DNA of 29,936 nt from Hyphochytrium catenoides (GCA_900088475.1 FLMG01004283.1:1-29936), one strand, 5' to 3'. Shown: positions 1-10,698, counted from the stretch's first letter. Notes: generated by a model not told the origin, from the letters alone. Made by a program: numbers and translations.

Positions 1-348
1 ACCTCCTACATCTTCCACGAGCACAGCACCAACTGGAAAGATTCTGATTCTCACCATACCGTAAGCTTTAAGCACTTCTAGGATGCATAGATCTGAGAGA
101 CAAAAAGAGCAAAGGTGGGTCGCTTCTCAATGCCTTCTAGTGGATAGAAGGCATCCATAACATTAAGGACATATGTGTTATTCATTCAAACTTTGTGTTA
201 TCCTTCCCGTCAAACCACCTCGGTACCGGTCAGGACTGTATATCGTGTCACACCCTATTCATCTATGTGCCTTGATCTTTAGACAGGGCCTCAGCCAGTA
301 ACAACTTAATGAGAGCCCGTTTTATAGTAGTTTCGTAACATAAAGATG
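1..348. other. Left-edge region without an assignable gene
   Basis: This stretch lies downstream of the CASTOR-like gene, so part of it is probably that gene's 3' UTR. The first 58 bases are open on both strands. On the + strand they could be the end of an exon followed by a plausible GTAAGC donor at 61. On the - strand a short frame begins at an ATG near 58 and reads MVRIRIFPVGAVLVEDVGG before leaving the window. I cannot choose between the two, and neither peptide is recognised. The rest of the stretch shows no coding signal. Confidence 0.3.
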
Positions 349-2019
349 TCAACACGGCTCCTGTTGAGGCTCTGCCAGCGCAAGTAAAGGCTCTGCCTCG
401 CAGGTACTAAAGCGGATAAAGTCTCGCTCCACAACTTGGAAGTGCCGTCGTAGGGCCATTGCCGCGTTCTCCCAGTCTGACTGTGGCACCAAGGTAAAGT
501 CCTAGACGAAGTGGCAATCAAACGATTATACTAAGCCAGACCTGCAGCGAGACTAACAGTAAAGCAAATCTCACCGTGGAATATGTACTGAGGTAGATGA
601 CCGTAGAGCCTGCTCCTGACAAAATGGAAGTCTGTCCAGCAACGATACCCGTCTCCGTGAAACCGAGGTTACTGCTTCCAACCTGGACTATCTTCCAAGC
701 ATGAGGAGACAGCATCTGCGAGGTGGCGGCCGCGTTAGGGTCCGAAAGAGTGGAAGAGACATGGAGCTATGAAAAGACATTGTGCGCCACAAGCAGTAAA
801 TAAACGATTACCAAGAATGGTAAGCGAAAGAGCCTAGAATAACGATAATAATCTGATGAAGTATGAGCCTTAGCATCCAACGAGATCGAGTCAAGAGAGT
901 CGAAATGTGACTAGCGCAGACGTAGTAACTGACCAGGCTTCCTTGCCTCTCCGCGTATGCAATGAACTCCGCATCTGCAGTCAGGACGCAGATTTCATCA
1001 TCTGTCTCTGTAAAACTAGCAAAGCTATTCTCCTTATCATTACAGAAGAACAGCTTCACGAGGGCATACATATGATCCTGTTCTGCCCCCTTCGGTATCG
1101 AAACTAGCTTGAAGGAGATGTTGGGCACCGTCAGTACATGTTGGTGGAGCGCTAGACTCTCCTTGCACGAGAGTCTGGTATCATCTATGGACTCCACTTC
1201 TTCTAGAATGGCTCCTTGGGCATCTACCTCTACCGTAAACCGAGCTTGAAGGCATCGTATTGCATCTGCCAAGTCTTCATGCCTTACCAGAACTAGGCGA
1301 CGCGAAAGAGGATAGCAGAGACAGAGGTGAGCTTCTAGATAGAATTATATACTCGCACTCATGGCAAGCAGGACAGGGAGAGATTAAGACATTAGGGCCT
1401 CAAGCTAAAAAGTTTTAAGTGAGTTAGCAAAAAGGGCGGAAAACTTGGACGTATGAAGAGAATCCAGAGAGAGATGAGAACAAGAAAGGCAGAGATACGA
1501 CGAGGGCGAGGATCTCAAGGTAAGACCCAGCAGGACCACAAGTGGCCATAGCAGGTTAGCTTGTCCTCTAACTATGTTACCTACCATAGTCTGTTTGGAA
1601 GGTGGAGATGAACAGGACAGATATGCTATCTAGAGCTAATGGTTCAGTGATTCTTTGTATGATGGCGACCTGGTCAAAGCCGGCAGCTCCTTCACTGATC
1701 TGTACCGCACACCAGGTCTCCTCAGCCGCCTGGTAGCTCTCTGAGGGGAAAAGGCTCAAAGAGTCAAGGTCTGCCACCAGGCTAACCTCATTTACAGTCT
1801 CGGCATAGCTAAAGAATCGACCACTATTACAGAAGGGAAAGGATGGAGCAGTCAGTAAGACTGAAAGAAAGGGGACAAGAAGCGCGCTCACCTCTGACTT
1901 GTGAAAAAGAATAATCTAAGGAAGGATGAGAGCAGCTCTTTCACGCATTTGTCTCTCTCAAAGGACGCTATCTTAAGGTTGTAAGGCAGCACGGTCAGGA
2001 GAATGTCGGAACACGACAT
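349..2019 (-). CDS. CASTOR-like ACT-domain protein (arginine-sensor family)
   Basis: Five exons (2019-1892, 1823-1585, 1292-934, 715-575, 501-349) with matching phases join into 339 aa; human CASTOR1 has 329. The protein aligns along its whole length with CASTOR1/GATS-like proteins, which are built of tandem ACT domains. Landmarks are FFSYAETVNEVSLV near residue 46, SISVLFISTFQTD near 109-121, a second ACT pair starting near MYALVKLFF, GFTETGIVAGQ, and YLSTYSTDFTLVP at about 283-294. In animals CASTOR1 binds cytosolic arginine and releases the GATOR2 complex, which regulates TORC1. The Ser111 and Asp304 arginine-binding positions (here S111 and D290) and the Gln119 and Asp121 GATOR2-contact positions are kept; Tyr118 is Phe. 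No membrane segment or targeting signal is seen. The start ATG is the first in frame and matches the family's N-terminus. Family assignment is firm; arginine sensing is inferred. Confidence 0.9.
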
Positions 2020-3232
2020 AGTCAATCTCTCAATCCTGAGACGCGAAATCCCTTATTTGAGCGGCGCTATTCTTCGTCTCTTGCTGGTTTACGTGGACAA
2101 CGTGGACAACAGCAAGTGCAGAGATGACATCCCGATTCAAAGTTCGGTGCCCTCTGTCTGCAAGTCACGTCTTTCTTTGGTTTCTTATGCCAGCAATACA
2201 AGGCTATGTACTTGTGCCATCTAGGACGCCCTGTCAACCTCACAGTCAAGAGCGAGAAGTGGCTCTCAAGCTCTTTGTCAGTTAAATAAGAGATGAAGAT
2301 GTGCCAGTGTGCCACCACCAACTCACCCCCACGTGTTCGCGCGGTTTATCACTACCCACACAACCGTTCGTTGGGAAGTCCAGAGACTATGGATTGTGAT
2401 GGTCGGACAGCAGGGCTGGGCTGGGGTAGCGGACTCAAGGCTCTCAGGAGAGTCTGCGAGGCTGAGTTGGAGTTCCCCGATGCGGCTGATCGGTAAGACG
2501 CCGCACTTCAGATGGTCGGATGATAGAGAGTGGGTATAGGGAGGAGACGGGGACTTGAGTGGGCCGCTCTGTCTCCTCTCCACAATATGTCTTTTGAGTT
2601 CTAATGTGTGTCTCTCTCACGTCTTTCTCTCTCACTCTCTCTCTCTCTCTCTCTCTTTCTCTTTCTCTTCTTGGGTTTTCGCGCTTATCTTTGTTTGTGT
2701 CCCACTTTCCCGCCACCTCAACCACCCGCAGCCAGAGCATTTCTAGTCCTCCTAGGTAGCCGACGCCTACCCCGGTCTTTCCTCTTACATTAGTCTAGAG
2801 GTTTGCGAACGGGGGTACCTCCGTTGAGGAAAGATACGCTAGCAACTCCCTCCCTCCCTAAAGAAATTTCTCCCATCCTGTCCGTTAGGGGCTCTTCAGC
2901 GGTCTCATATGAACGCTATAGCGAGATTGTTAGTGAACAACAATTGACCACTACTCTTCAGGGATCTTTGATGATGCGGCGAATCTTCATCCAACAAACG
3001 GCTCCTACCCTAGGGATCTTCGACGGTCTGCATCTTCTCAGTCGTGGGAAGCTCCAGGTGCAGTTCATGTACCCTTCTCCATTCTGCGCCAGAACCTCTC
3101 CTTCCTTATATCTCTAAAAGGAAATTGATCCAGAACTTGGCTCCGCTAATGTCATTGCAGTCATTACTCCAACTTTTTGAGTGGTGTTAAGAAAACCTAG
3201 TTCAATCTAGGCAACGTCGCCCATTCGCAGCG
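2020..3232. promoter_or_regulatory. Shared upstream region between two divergent genes
   Basis: This 1.2 kb stretch separates the start codons of the CASTOR-like gene (left) and the dehydrogenase gene (right), so it should hold both promoters and 5' UTRs. It contains a CT microsatellite near 2632. Open frames here (for example 2293-2539 and 2803-3117) do not resemble known proteins, and the latter lacks an ATG at its beginning. No clear TATA or other core element was identified. Confidence 0.4.
2611..2671. repeat. CT/CTTT microsatellite
   Basis: An imperfect pyrimidine tract with an uninterrupted CT core at about 2634-2656, followed by CTTTCT variants. It lies in the shared upstream region of two divergent genes. 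On the - strand it creates an Arg-Glu repeat open frame that is an artefact of the dinucleotide repeat. Confidence 0.85.
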
Positions 3233-4486
3233 ATGGCGTCTGGAGACTTCCTTCGAGGTAAGGTGGCGCTCGTCACCGGAGCTTCTTCAGGGATAGGTGA
3301 AGCTATTGCAAAAGCATTGGCTAGTCATGGCGCACATGTGGCCTTGGCTGCTCGAAGAACCACAGAGTTGGAGAAGGCAAGTCACATCAACCCCAAACCA
3401 GGAAAAATGGCAATGTCGCTCACAAGCCATTCTCTTTCAAGGTTAGAAGTGAGATTATGGAGGGTAGTCCAAGCGCGAAAGTTATATTAGGAAAGGTCGA
3501 TGTCACTGTTGTTGAGCAGGTGAATGGAAACAGCCCTTACCTTTGCCATATGATGCAAAGGGTGAATGGACTCATTCAGAGTACAGGTTAGAGGATTTGC
3601 TGAAGAGACAGTGCGGGAGCTTGGCGCAATAGACATCCTTGTCAACAACGGTACTACTTGCAAATTTAAATGTAGACCAGAAGACGGACATGGTGCTAAC
3701 ATATTATCTTTGAACTGGTCAATGCTTCAGCTGGGGTTATGGTTTATCAGCTTATCAAAAATGCAGACGTGGCTACCTGGGATACGGTACGGTTTCTGAG
3801 TTTCATACTTCAGTCACCTTACAACCTAACCTTCTATTGTGCTGCAATTGTTAGATGATAGATGTAAACTGCAAGGGCATGCTGCATACCATTGCCGCGG
3901 TTCTTCCTGACATGATCCAACGGAAGTCGGGGCATATCATCAACATCACGTCAGATGCAGGGCGGAAGGTGCCAGTGACGCTATCGCACATCTGGCCTTT
4001 CTTGCTAATGAACTAACAAGGCTGTTTAGGTATTTCCTGGACTTGGAGTCTACTCAGGCACCAAAATGTTTATGGAAGCGGTCTCTCAAGCCATTCGCCT
4101 CGAGAATATTGGTTCCGGCCTAAGAGTGACATGCATACAGGTACAGGACTACAGGATGCCAAGATATTGACATCTCTTCTGACGACATACTCTCTCACTT
4201 CAGCCAGGCAATGTAGCGACAAACCTTGTCAATCATAGCAACAAAGCGGCCGCTAAGGGGGATGAGGAGGCGATGAAGCGCTATGGAGAACCCTCAGGTC
4301 TGCCTCCTCGGTGATCACCTCATGCCTCGGTGATAGCCTCATGCTACTTGCACTTCACTCCTTGCCTTAGGATACCAAGTTTTGGAGCCATCCAACGTCG
4401 CGGATGCAGTTCTATTCGCACTTAGCCAACCCAGCCATGTAGCCACCAATGAGATCTTAGTAGAACCAAGAGACGAACCAATATAA
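3233..4486 (+). CDS. Classical short-chain dehydrogenase/reductase
   Basis: Eight exons (3233-3376, 3442-3519, 3587-3650, 3731-3786, 3855-3968, 4030-4140, 4204-4297, 4371-4486) give 258 aa, the usual length of a single-domain classical SDR. The Rossmann cofactor motif TGASSGIG is at residues 15-22, followed by ALAARR; the Arg pair suggests NADP(H) preference. NNAG is near 94-97, the structural Asn in DVNCKG is N119, the catalytic Ser is S147 ([10 protein letters not shown]), and the Tyr-Lys pair is Y160-x3-K164 (YSGTK). PGNVATNL follows, as is typical after the active site. It should catalyse NAD(P)-dependent oxidation or reduction of an alcohol or carbonyl; the substrate cannot be told from sequence. 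It resembles YdfG/DHRS11-type enzymes. The first intron appears to use a GC-AG border. It is tail-to-tail with the Yos1 gene, 113 bp away. Confidence 0.92.
3377..3441 (+). other. Probable GC-AG intron in the dehydrogenase gene
   Basis: The exon ends in GAGAAG followed by GCAAGT, the consensus of GC-AG introns. The acceptor TTTCAAG precedes a phase-0 exon that restores the SDR reading frame. No GT donor nearby gives an equally good join. Confidence 0.7.
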
Positions 4487-4599
4487 CCCCAGCTTTGTCA
4501 GAGAAGAGATAGGTTGGGACAATGAAAGCCGAGTTAGAGCTATTCATATGCACTTCGAGTTCTTCTTTCTATGTACAAAAGTTATCTGGTCCTTGTCGT

Positions 4600-5006
4600 T
4601 TAGGCACCGCCTACGAGCAGCTCTATGATGATCACCAAAATGTTTGCAAAGATCAATGGTACTGTGAGGAGACGAAGTCAGATGTTGTCCAGTTCCACAA
4701 TCAGTTGAACTATAGAGAAGAACTTTGACAAACAACAGAAGTGTAAGGTCATGGGAACTTACTCCGCAAGTACTGCACCGCTAGCAATAGACCAATCACC
4801 TGATTCTTCATCGTCTGCCCCTCCGAGGCGTCTATTTGATCCCAACCATCTTTTACATAATGGCTAGGGTGAGCAAACAAGAGATATTATGGGACACATA
4901 TTGAAAATGTCGTACATTTCCGCAAGAATCTCTTCTCATGAAGGATCGCCACCGAGTTAGAGCAGAGGATGATGGCCTTGAAGAGGTTCCATAAGCTGAA
5001 CGCCAT
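4600..5006 (-). CDS. Yos1 / IER3IP1 family small ER-Golgi membrane protein
   Basis: Three exons (5006-4916, 4849-4763, 4661-4600) give 79 aa; human IER3IP1 has 82 and yeast Yos1 is similar. The N-terminal hydrophobic helix begins at the initiator (MAFSLWNLFKAIILCSNSVA), followed by the conserved ILHEKRFLRKYGW, a short polar loop, and a C-terminal helix IPLIFANILVIIIELLVGG. In yeast Yos1 sits with Yip1 and Yif1 in COPII vesicles and is needed for ER-to-Golgi transport. The ATG at 5006 is chosen because it matches the family's invariant MAF start; an open frame continues upstream of it but without homology. The second intron's TAC donor/acceptor context keeps phase exactly. It is tail-to-tail with the dehydrogenase and head-to-head with the EXO1 gene. 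Confidence 0.92.
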
Positions 5007-5787
5007 CTTTTGCCCCTCAACCACGTTGTCAGAAGCTATCAGTTGTCCGCGGCACCAAACGTCGGATCTCCTTCCGCCAATAAAGAGTTCCTCTGCTTTG
5101 AAGAGAGCTGTGACTCCTTGCTCGAGTACCGGTCCTTGTGCCTCACTCAATCAATAGAAAGGCCATCACGCGTACAGTAGGGAAGTCCTTTATAACTCAA
5201 TCTGAATTGTTTCATGTTTCAGGAAGCAGAAACTCCATAAATCTCTTGCAGACTTGGCGACCTGCACCTATCCTCTCTGGCAATCACAAAAGAGAGTTAG
5301 CCGTTAGCTTCCCTTTGTCAGTTAGCGGCTATAGAGCCGCCAAAAAGCGTTCAACTCAAAAACCGATTGTATTTACAGTATTCAGAGGTTGGGCCGTTTT
5401 CTTCAAAATAGAAGGTTGCCTATGGTCTTCCAAGAGAATCATGACTGAGTAGAACTCTGAAAAGATTTTATAAACTCCGTAAACTTTCTTTTTCCCGACT
5501 CCCAAAGTCCGTGGCGTCATCGATGGACTGCTGGTGATCTGGTAGCTATTTCTTAATCTCACGAGGGCCTCAGTCTGCGGTCAGATATAGAGTAATTGTG
5601 ACTAGCAGGAAGCCTTACCTCATCGAGAGGTATAAACTGCACGTGGCGGACTCCATATTCACAACTGCTTCTAACTCGAGGGTTCGCGTTGCGGATTTGA
5701 TCCGGCCAAAGGCATCTTTAGTAGTAATGCCGATGCAGAAATAGCGCCCAGTGCGCAGTGTTCTACCACTAGTAGACTTCGCAAAAG
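5007..5787. promoter_or_regulatory. Upstream region between Yos1 (-) and EXO1 (+)
   Basis: This 0.78 kb stretch separates two divergent start codons. On the - strand, open segments at about 5640-5790 and 5360-5580 flank a good GTAAGG donor and a CAG acceptor and can be joined in frame (peptide near the join: VQFIPLDETEALVRLRNSYQ). The result is not recognised as any family and would overlap the EXO1 5' end. It may be an unannotated short transcript or chance. Confidence 0.3.
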
Positions 5788-8424
5788 ATGGGTGTGACAG
5801 GCCTCTTGCAATGCATCAAGTCGGTGACGGATCGGGTCCGCATCACGAAGTATGCGGGAAAGACTGCCGCTATTGATGCCCTTGCATGGTCAGTACTCTT
5901 TATCCATTTGCCGCTATGTACAGTAGATCCCTCACTACGAAGCAGGCTTCATAGAGGAGCGTACGGCTGTTCGCACGACCTATGTCAAGGCATTCCTACC
6001 GACTTGTACGTACCTTTTCCTCTAAGTCGGAAGGCAACTTTGCTTGTCCGAAGCTAATCTCTCCTTGCCCAGCTACCTCCGATTTTGCCTAGACCGCATT
6101 GAGCTCTTACGCCAGCATGGTGTCAAGCCCATTATGGTGTTTGACGGCGCATACATCTCTGCTAAACAGGATACCGCTTTTAAAAGGATGAAGTGAGTAG
6201 ACATTCCCATCATTCATAACGGACTTGGCTGATGGCCTAACAATTACCTCTAGGCAGAAGAAGGAGAATCGCGAGCTGGTAACTCTGCCCCACTATGGTC
6301 TTATAAGGTTTTCGCCTACTAATAACGGTTGGACTGTGCGATAGGGGCTGAAGCTACTGAAGGCTGGTAAGGAGAGTGAAGGACGGGCACAACTGTCAAG
6401 GGCTGTGACTATTGGGCCCGAGATGGTCCACGCACTGATCAAGGTAAGTTCCTTTTCATACTGGCTTGTCCGGCCCGGTATACGGCTCGAAGCGTAATCT
6501 ATTTATCTGCAGGCCCTAAAGAAGAGAAACGTGGAAATCCTAGTAGCCCCGTATGAGGCAGATGCGCAGTTGGCATTCTTGTCAAGGTGAGAGCTTGAAC
6601 TGAAGGCGGAGACTGTTAATATAACTCGAACCGCATACAGGGTCGGCGTTGCGGATGTCGTCATCTCCGAAGACTCGGATTTGATTGCCTATGGATGTAG
6701 AGCGGTAAGCTCCTCTTGGCTAACATCAATACAGTAAAAGCTCACTTGCGATTGAAAATTGCGCCTTTTGACGTACCTACCTCAGTCTAATATCTGGTTC
6801 GGCTATATCGCTGAATCCCTCATATACTTTTCGTCCTCATCAGGTGCTTTTTAAAATGGACAGCCTAGGTTATGGGGATGAAGTCCGCTGGCGGAATCTT
6901 GGCGCTAACGAAGATCCAAGCTTTCTTAATTGGACAGAGGACATGGTCAGTTCCAGGAACTAGTACATCTACGGTTGTTGCGGGTTCTTACCTTGCTTCT
7001 TGGCTGTGGCAAAGATGATTGCAATGTGCATTCTCGCTGGCTGCGACTACTGCCCTGGAATACCAGGAGTTGGGCTTAAACGAGCACACAGGATTGTGAT
7101 GGACAACAAGGATCCACCGGCAATTCTGCGTAATGTCAGCACCCAGTTTCAGGACAAAATCCCCGAGAACTACGCCGAGCACTTTTTGAAAGCTTTTCTT
7201 ACCTTTAAATGCCAGCGGGTATTTGACCCATTGACAGGGGTGAGGTCCGCTATTCTTCATACTCTATGACTGTTGGAGCTTACCCTATTGCTCCTCATTC
7301 CGCTCAGTGCGTAGTCACTCTCAACCCTATTCCTGCTGACGCGAAAAAATGGGTCCAAGACGGAAACTTCGACTTTTTAGGCAAGTCCCTGCCCCGACCA
7401 CTTGCTCGAGCCATTGCTTCTGGCGAGATTAATCCGTGCACGTTGGAGCCCTACCCACCTGTGAAACTAGAACTGAATGAAGAAGAGGACGAGATGGCAT
7501 CGCAACTAGACGAGGTCGGAGTACGGGCTAGTTGTTTTATTTCCTTGGCCCTCCGCCCAGGCATCACTCATCTCTTTCGCTAGACAATATATTGTTCTCT
7601 CGAGCGTTTGCCCCATATCGCTCTCTGTCTCGGTGCTGCGAAAAGAGACCTGAGTGTTAATTCCTGATTATGTACAGGCCAAGGAGAATGATGTGCCGCT
7701 GCAGAGCCCTGTGCAGGTGAAGGTCCCTTCATTTAGTAAACGGAATTGGAAGAAGCGGAGTGCCACCGCCATGGAAGACCCTACGGCTTCCCTGCAGTCA
7801 CGTCAGCTCCCCAGCAGCGCTCAACAGCACCAAGAACCACGACTACTGGGACCCCTTGCCGGCAAAGCCTTGAAGTCGTCCTACCTCAGGTCTTTCTCGA
7901 GCAACCTTGTGAGCGAGAACCTTACCTTTCTCAAAAGTGCAGACCTTGGAAACTACAGTAAGCTCGTTTGGCCATTTCCTAAGAAGTTATAGCCGCTTAA
8001 CCTCTTGCTGTGGGGAGACCTGAGAAAGCTCTGCCTGGAAGGAACAATACCTCAAGCTCTATCGAAGCAGCAGGCAGGCCCTATCAGCCGAGGGGCCCAT
8101 TATGCAGTAGAGTACCCCCCTACCGGCCAGACTACTGCCAGGAAGACAAGCTTTACGATCAGTCTGCGGCAGAACCTGAGCCCAGCAAGCCTCTCAGACG
8201 GGGGCCAAAATATCTTTCAAGACGCTTTCCATAAGGTCTTAGCTCAACCAAGTGGGGCGCCAGCGGCTAGGGAGTCGCAACCATCAATGGCCGTGGGCTT
8301 CACCCTGGAGGCAACGAAGGCAGCCTCCACCTTGGCTGAGGAGGAGGAGGCGTATCTCTTAGCCGATTTTTATGAGCGAAAGTGGGATGACCTTCTATTA
8401 GAGGGTGAAGATCTCTGTCCGTAG
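5788..8424 (+). CDS. EXO1: Exonuclease 1 (Rad2/XPG-family 5'-3' nuclease)
   Basis: Twelve exons (5788-5888, 5946-6005, 6073-6192, 6254-6278, 6345-6443, 6513-6586, 6641-6704, 6844-6945, 7015-7239, 7308-7514, 7678-7957, 8018-8424) give 587 aa. The N-terminal XPG domain starts MGVTGLLQCIK. Metal and DNA ligands sit at family positions: D30, D78, K85, R92, E150 and D152 (APYEADAQLA), D171 and D173 (SEDSDLIAYGC), and D226 in LAGCDY, followed by a helix-hairpin-helix (GIPGVGLKRAH). EXO1 resects DNA in mismatch repair and double-strand break repair in the nucleus. The C-terminal third (from about residue 330) is Ser/Gln-rich, diverged and shorter than the human protein (846 aa), as expected for its disordered tail. 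Exon 4 is only 25 nt. The last two exon joins are less certain because a second frame is also open there. Tail-to-tail with the RBM42-like gene. Confidence 0.93.
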
Positions 8425-8618
8425 TTTCTGCTGAAACGATCTCTGTCCGCAATTTCTGCTGAAACCATAGTCGTTTTCTTGTCGAATCACCTATGTGAGT
8501 GCATCATGTTTTCTCTCCACTTTCTGTCCAGCTCAACAGCAACCAAGAGTACATTCCCAGGGCGTGCGATAATAAATAAGTGGCTATAATCTTTATGTGC
8601 TATTCGGTCTACTTCCTA

Positions 8619-9720
8619 TCATAGTCCGAATAGATGCTTCTTGTTTTTCTTCTTCGCTGCCTTGGCCATTGCAACCTCCACATTCCGGTCCTTCCACTTG
8701 CTCTTGCGAAGCTTTACTGGTCGATTGCCAATGTAACGTCCATTCATTTCCCTGAGGGCCTGGGCACAATCAAAGGGATCCGCAAAGCTCACAAAGCCGT
8801 AACCTACATGTGGTATTGTGTTTAGCCACAAAGAGAACCCTTTGCTCAGTACTTTTCCTCAGACAGCCCGGTAACTATGGCATTCCTTCCTCGCATGATC
8901 CTTCCTCGCCCCCGAAGGTTACTCTCATAAGCAAGCATTCGTATTGCCCTGCCCAGCTTCCCCTTCGTCCACCCTTTCTCCTCCCACAGTTCAAACCAGA
9001 AGTAAACTTCTTCATGAAAGTTCTGACCTTTGGATTTGTGCGTATGTTTATCTCTGATGACTCTTGATCTTTGGAAAGACGGATACTTCGAGAAAGCATG
9101 AGCTAAGAGCTCGTCAGATACATCGTTACCGAGATCGCCACAGAACAACCGGAAGTCATTATCCGGCCAATCCGCAAGAGTAGGATCCGCCCATACTTCT
9201 CCTCCTATTGAGAGGGCAGCAATGTAAGGTAAGTAAACTTCGACCAGGGCTTTGAGAGAACGAAACTACTACCTGCTGCTCGCACTACCGCTTTTTTCTT
9301 TGCGGCCTGCTTCTCGCTCTGACCGCCCCAGTAAGCTTGCTGAGGCTGAACCCCGAATGCCTGAGCGCCATGAGGATGGGATCCGAAAGGTCCATTAAAC
9401 TGAGAAGTTGCAGGAACGGTCGGAGGGTTTGAGCTTGGGGTGATATTCTGATATAGAGGTTGCGTTGTTGGCGCAGTCGAGTGGTTAGTCGTCGGAACTA
9501 CCGTAGATCCGCTGTTTTGAGTTACTTTTGGCGGTGCAGCAATAATTTGAGGCTTCGCTGCAACCACGACGGTCGTCGGCTTGAGCTTCTTTTTAGGGCG
9601 TGTCGCCTCCTTTTCTTCCTCTAACTTACTCTCTCCGTTACCGTTCTCGGCAGTGTTTTCGCTGGTCTTCTTGGTCAGAGCCTCGATCTCAGCTTGAAAC
9701 AGCGCGAAAGGATCATCCAT
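8619..9720 (-). CDS. RBM42-like RNA-binding protein (single C-terminal RRM)
   Basis: Three exons (9720-9273, 9204-9028, 8803-8619) give 269 aa. The N-terminal 150 residues are low complexity: acidic/Lys-rich (KLEEEKEATRPKKKLK), then Thr/Pro/Gln-rich, then KKKAVVRAAG. A single RRM follows, with RNP2 LFCGDL at about 169-174 and RNP1 KGYGFVSF at 208-215. The flanking WADPTLADWPDNDF and REMNGRYIGNRPVKLRKSKWKDRN match the RBM42 C-terminus almost position for position, and a Lys-rich tail ends the protein. RBM42 binds RNA and has been linked to splicing factors and hnRNP K. The start at MDDPFALF is the first ATG; the open frame extends upstream but without ATG. The 224-nt second intron is largely open in one frame, so intron retention would still give a protein. 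It is 194 bp from the end of EXO1, tail-to-tail. Confidence 0.92.
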
Positions 9721-10698
9721 ACTTGTTCTTCTTACACAGCGTGGGCCGTTCTGGCTTATGCTTCTGGGCACTTATGAACAAGCGACTGCTAATGCGAGCA
9801 CAACGCTTCGTTCAAGAGAGACTAAAATTCTTGATCCTAGAGTTGTAGCCCAAAGATGAATATTCTGTAGGGCATCCAATACCCAGAGACGTCTTTATGA
9901 GAGGCAACTTGTCATGATTCGATTGAGCGATGCCTCCGTCCGTTAAATGTGTATGTTCATCCCAGTGACCTCAGTGACCTTGTAGTTCTATTACTCGTAA
10001 GGTCTCCACATCCGAAGCTTCAAAATGCCTGGACAAATACGCTTTTTTTGGCAGAACATGGATGATTTGTTGGTGTTGAAATCGATGAGGACAACCAATC
10101 CCTTGTTGATAATCAACGGCCGAGCTAGTCAGTTACCACGTATCCTCCTATGATCAGAATGATCAGACACAAAGGGACAGAGTGAGTCACAACAAAAGAC
10201 TTTTTCTACGAGTAGTAATAAAGCTGGTGCTTTTCAGATTTGCTGTTCAAACCTTGGCAATGAGATTTGAGCTTGTTCGCTCTTGCTTTGGGAGCAGAGG
10301 TTTTTAGACATTGGTGGGACTTGTCTCGCTTCCTATAGGCCTGTCATCAGGTTAACAGCGGTTCGCACCAGGTTATTAGGTAGTATAAGGTGATTGGTCG
10401 TTTGGTTACAGATCTTGATGGTTCCGGGCTGATCATCGCTCGTTGTGCTGCAAAGGCACGCGAGACGGAGTACTCTTCTGAGAACGCGCGCACATCTGTT
10501 CACTTGAGCTCATAATAATAACAAGACGTTACTCAGGCCATCAAAGATAATGCTGCGGCAGCCGGGCTTTCTGCTGCCATGCCTGACGCCTGACCCTACA
10601 GATGGTAGGAGCATCGCTTTCTGTAGCCTTGCTGGTGCTAATAGCTAGTGCTAATAGCTTGTCCTAACTTACGCCACCGATCGAAGTCTGGCTATCAG
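9721..10698. other. Region upstream of RBM42-like gene, possible unassigned 5' exons on + strand
   Basis: This region holds the RBM42-like promoter (- strand) and should hold the 5' end of the acidic-tailed + strand gene. Candidate exonic pieces on + include one after the acceptor at about 10336 (PVIRLTAVRTRLL), one after 10411 (DLDGSGLIIARCAAKARETEY), and one after 10534 (AIKDNAAAAGLSAAMPDA, then TGA). These look protein-like, but I could not join them into one frame with the downstream exons. A short ATG-started frame at 10025 (MPGQIRFFWQNMDDLLVLKS) is also present. Confidence 0.3.
10635..10660 (+). repeat. 13-bp direct tandem repeat, two copies
   Basis: The unit GTGCTAATAGCTA occurs at 10635 and again at 10648, the second copy ending in T instead of A. 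It lies just upstream of an acceptor in the acidic-protein gene. CTAAT and the nearby CTAAC resemble branch-point sequences, so the repeat may sit in an intron and duplicate a branch site. Confidence 0.7.

Noticed and set aside
2444-2740. Arg-Glu repeat frame on the - strand
   Set aside because: Artefact of the CT dinucleotide repeat in the shared upstream region.
2803-3117. 104-codon + frame before the dehydrogenase gene
   Set aside because: It begins at TTG rather than ATG, has no homology and no splice join to the dehydrogenase start.
10510-10590. In-frame TAATAATAA followed by a protein-like segment, suggesting reassigned stop codons
   Set aside because: All three stop codons end other genes in this window at family-typical lengths, so the standard code holds; an intron or sequence error is more likely.
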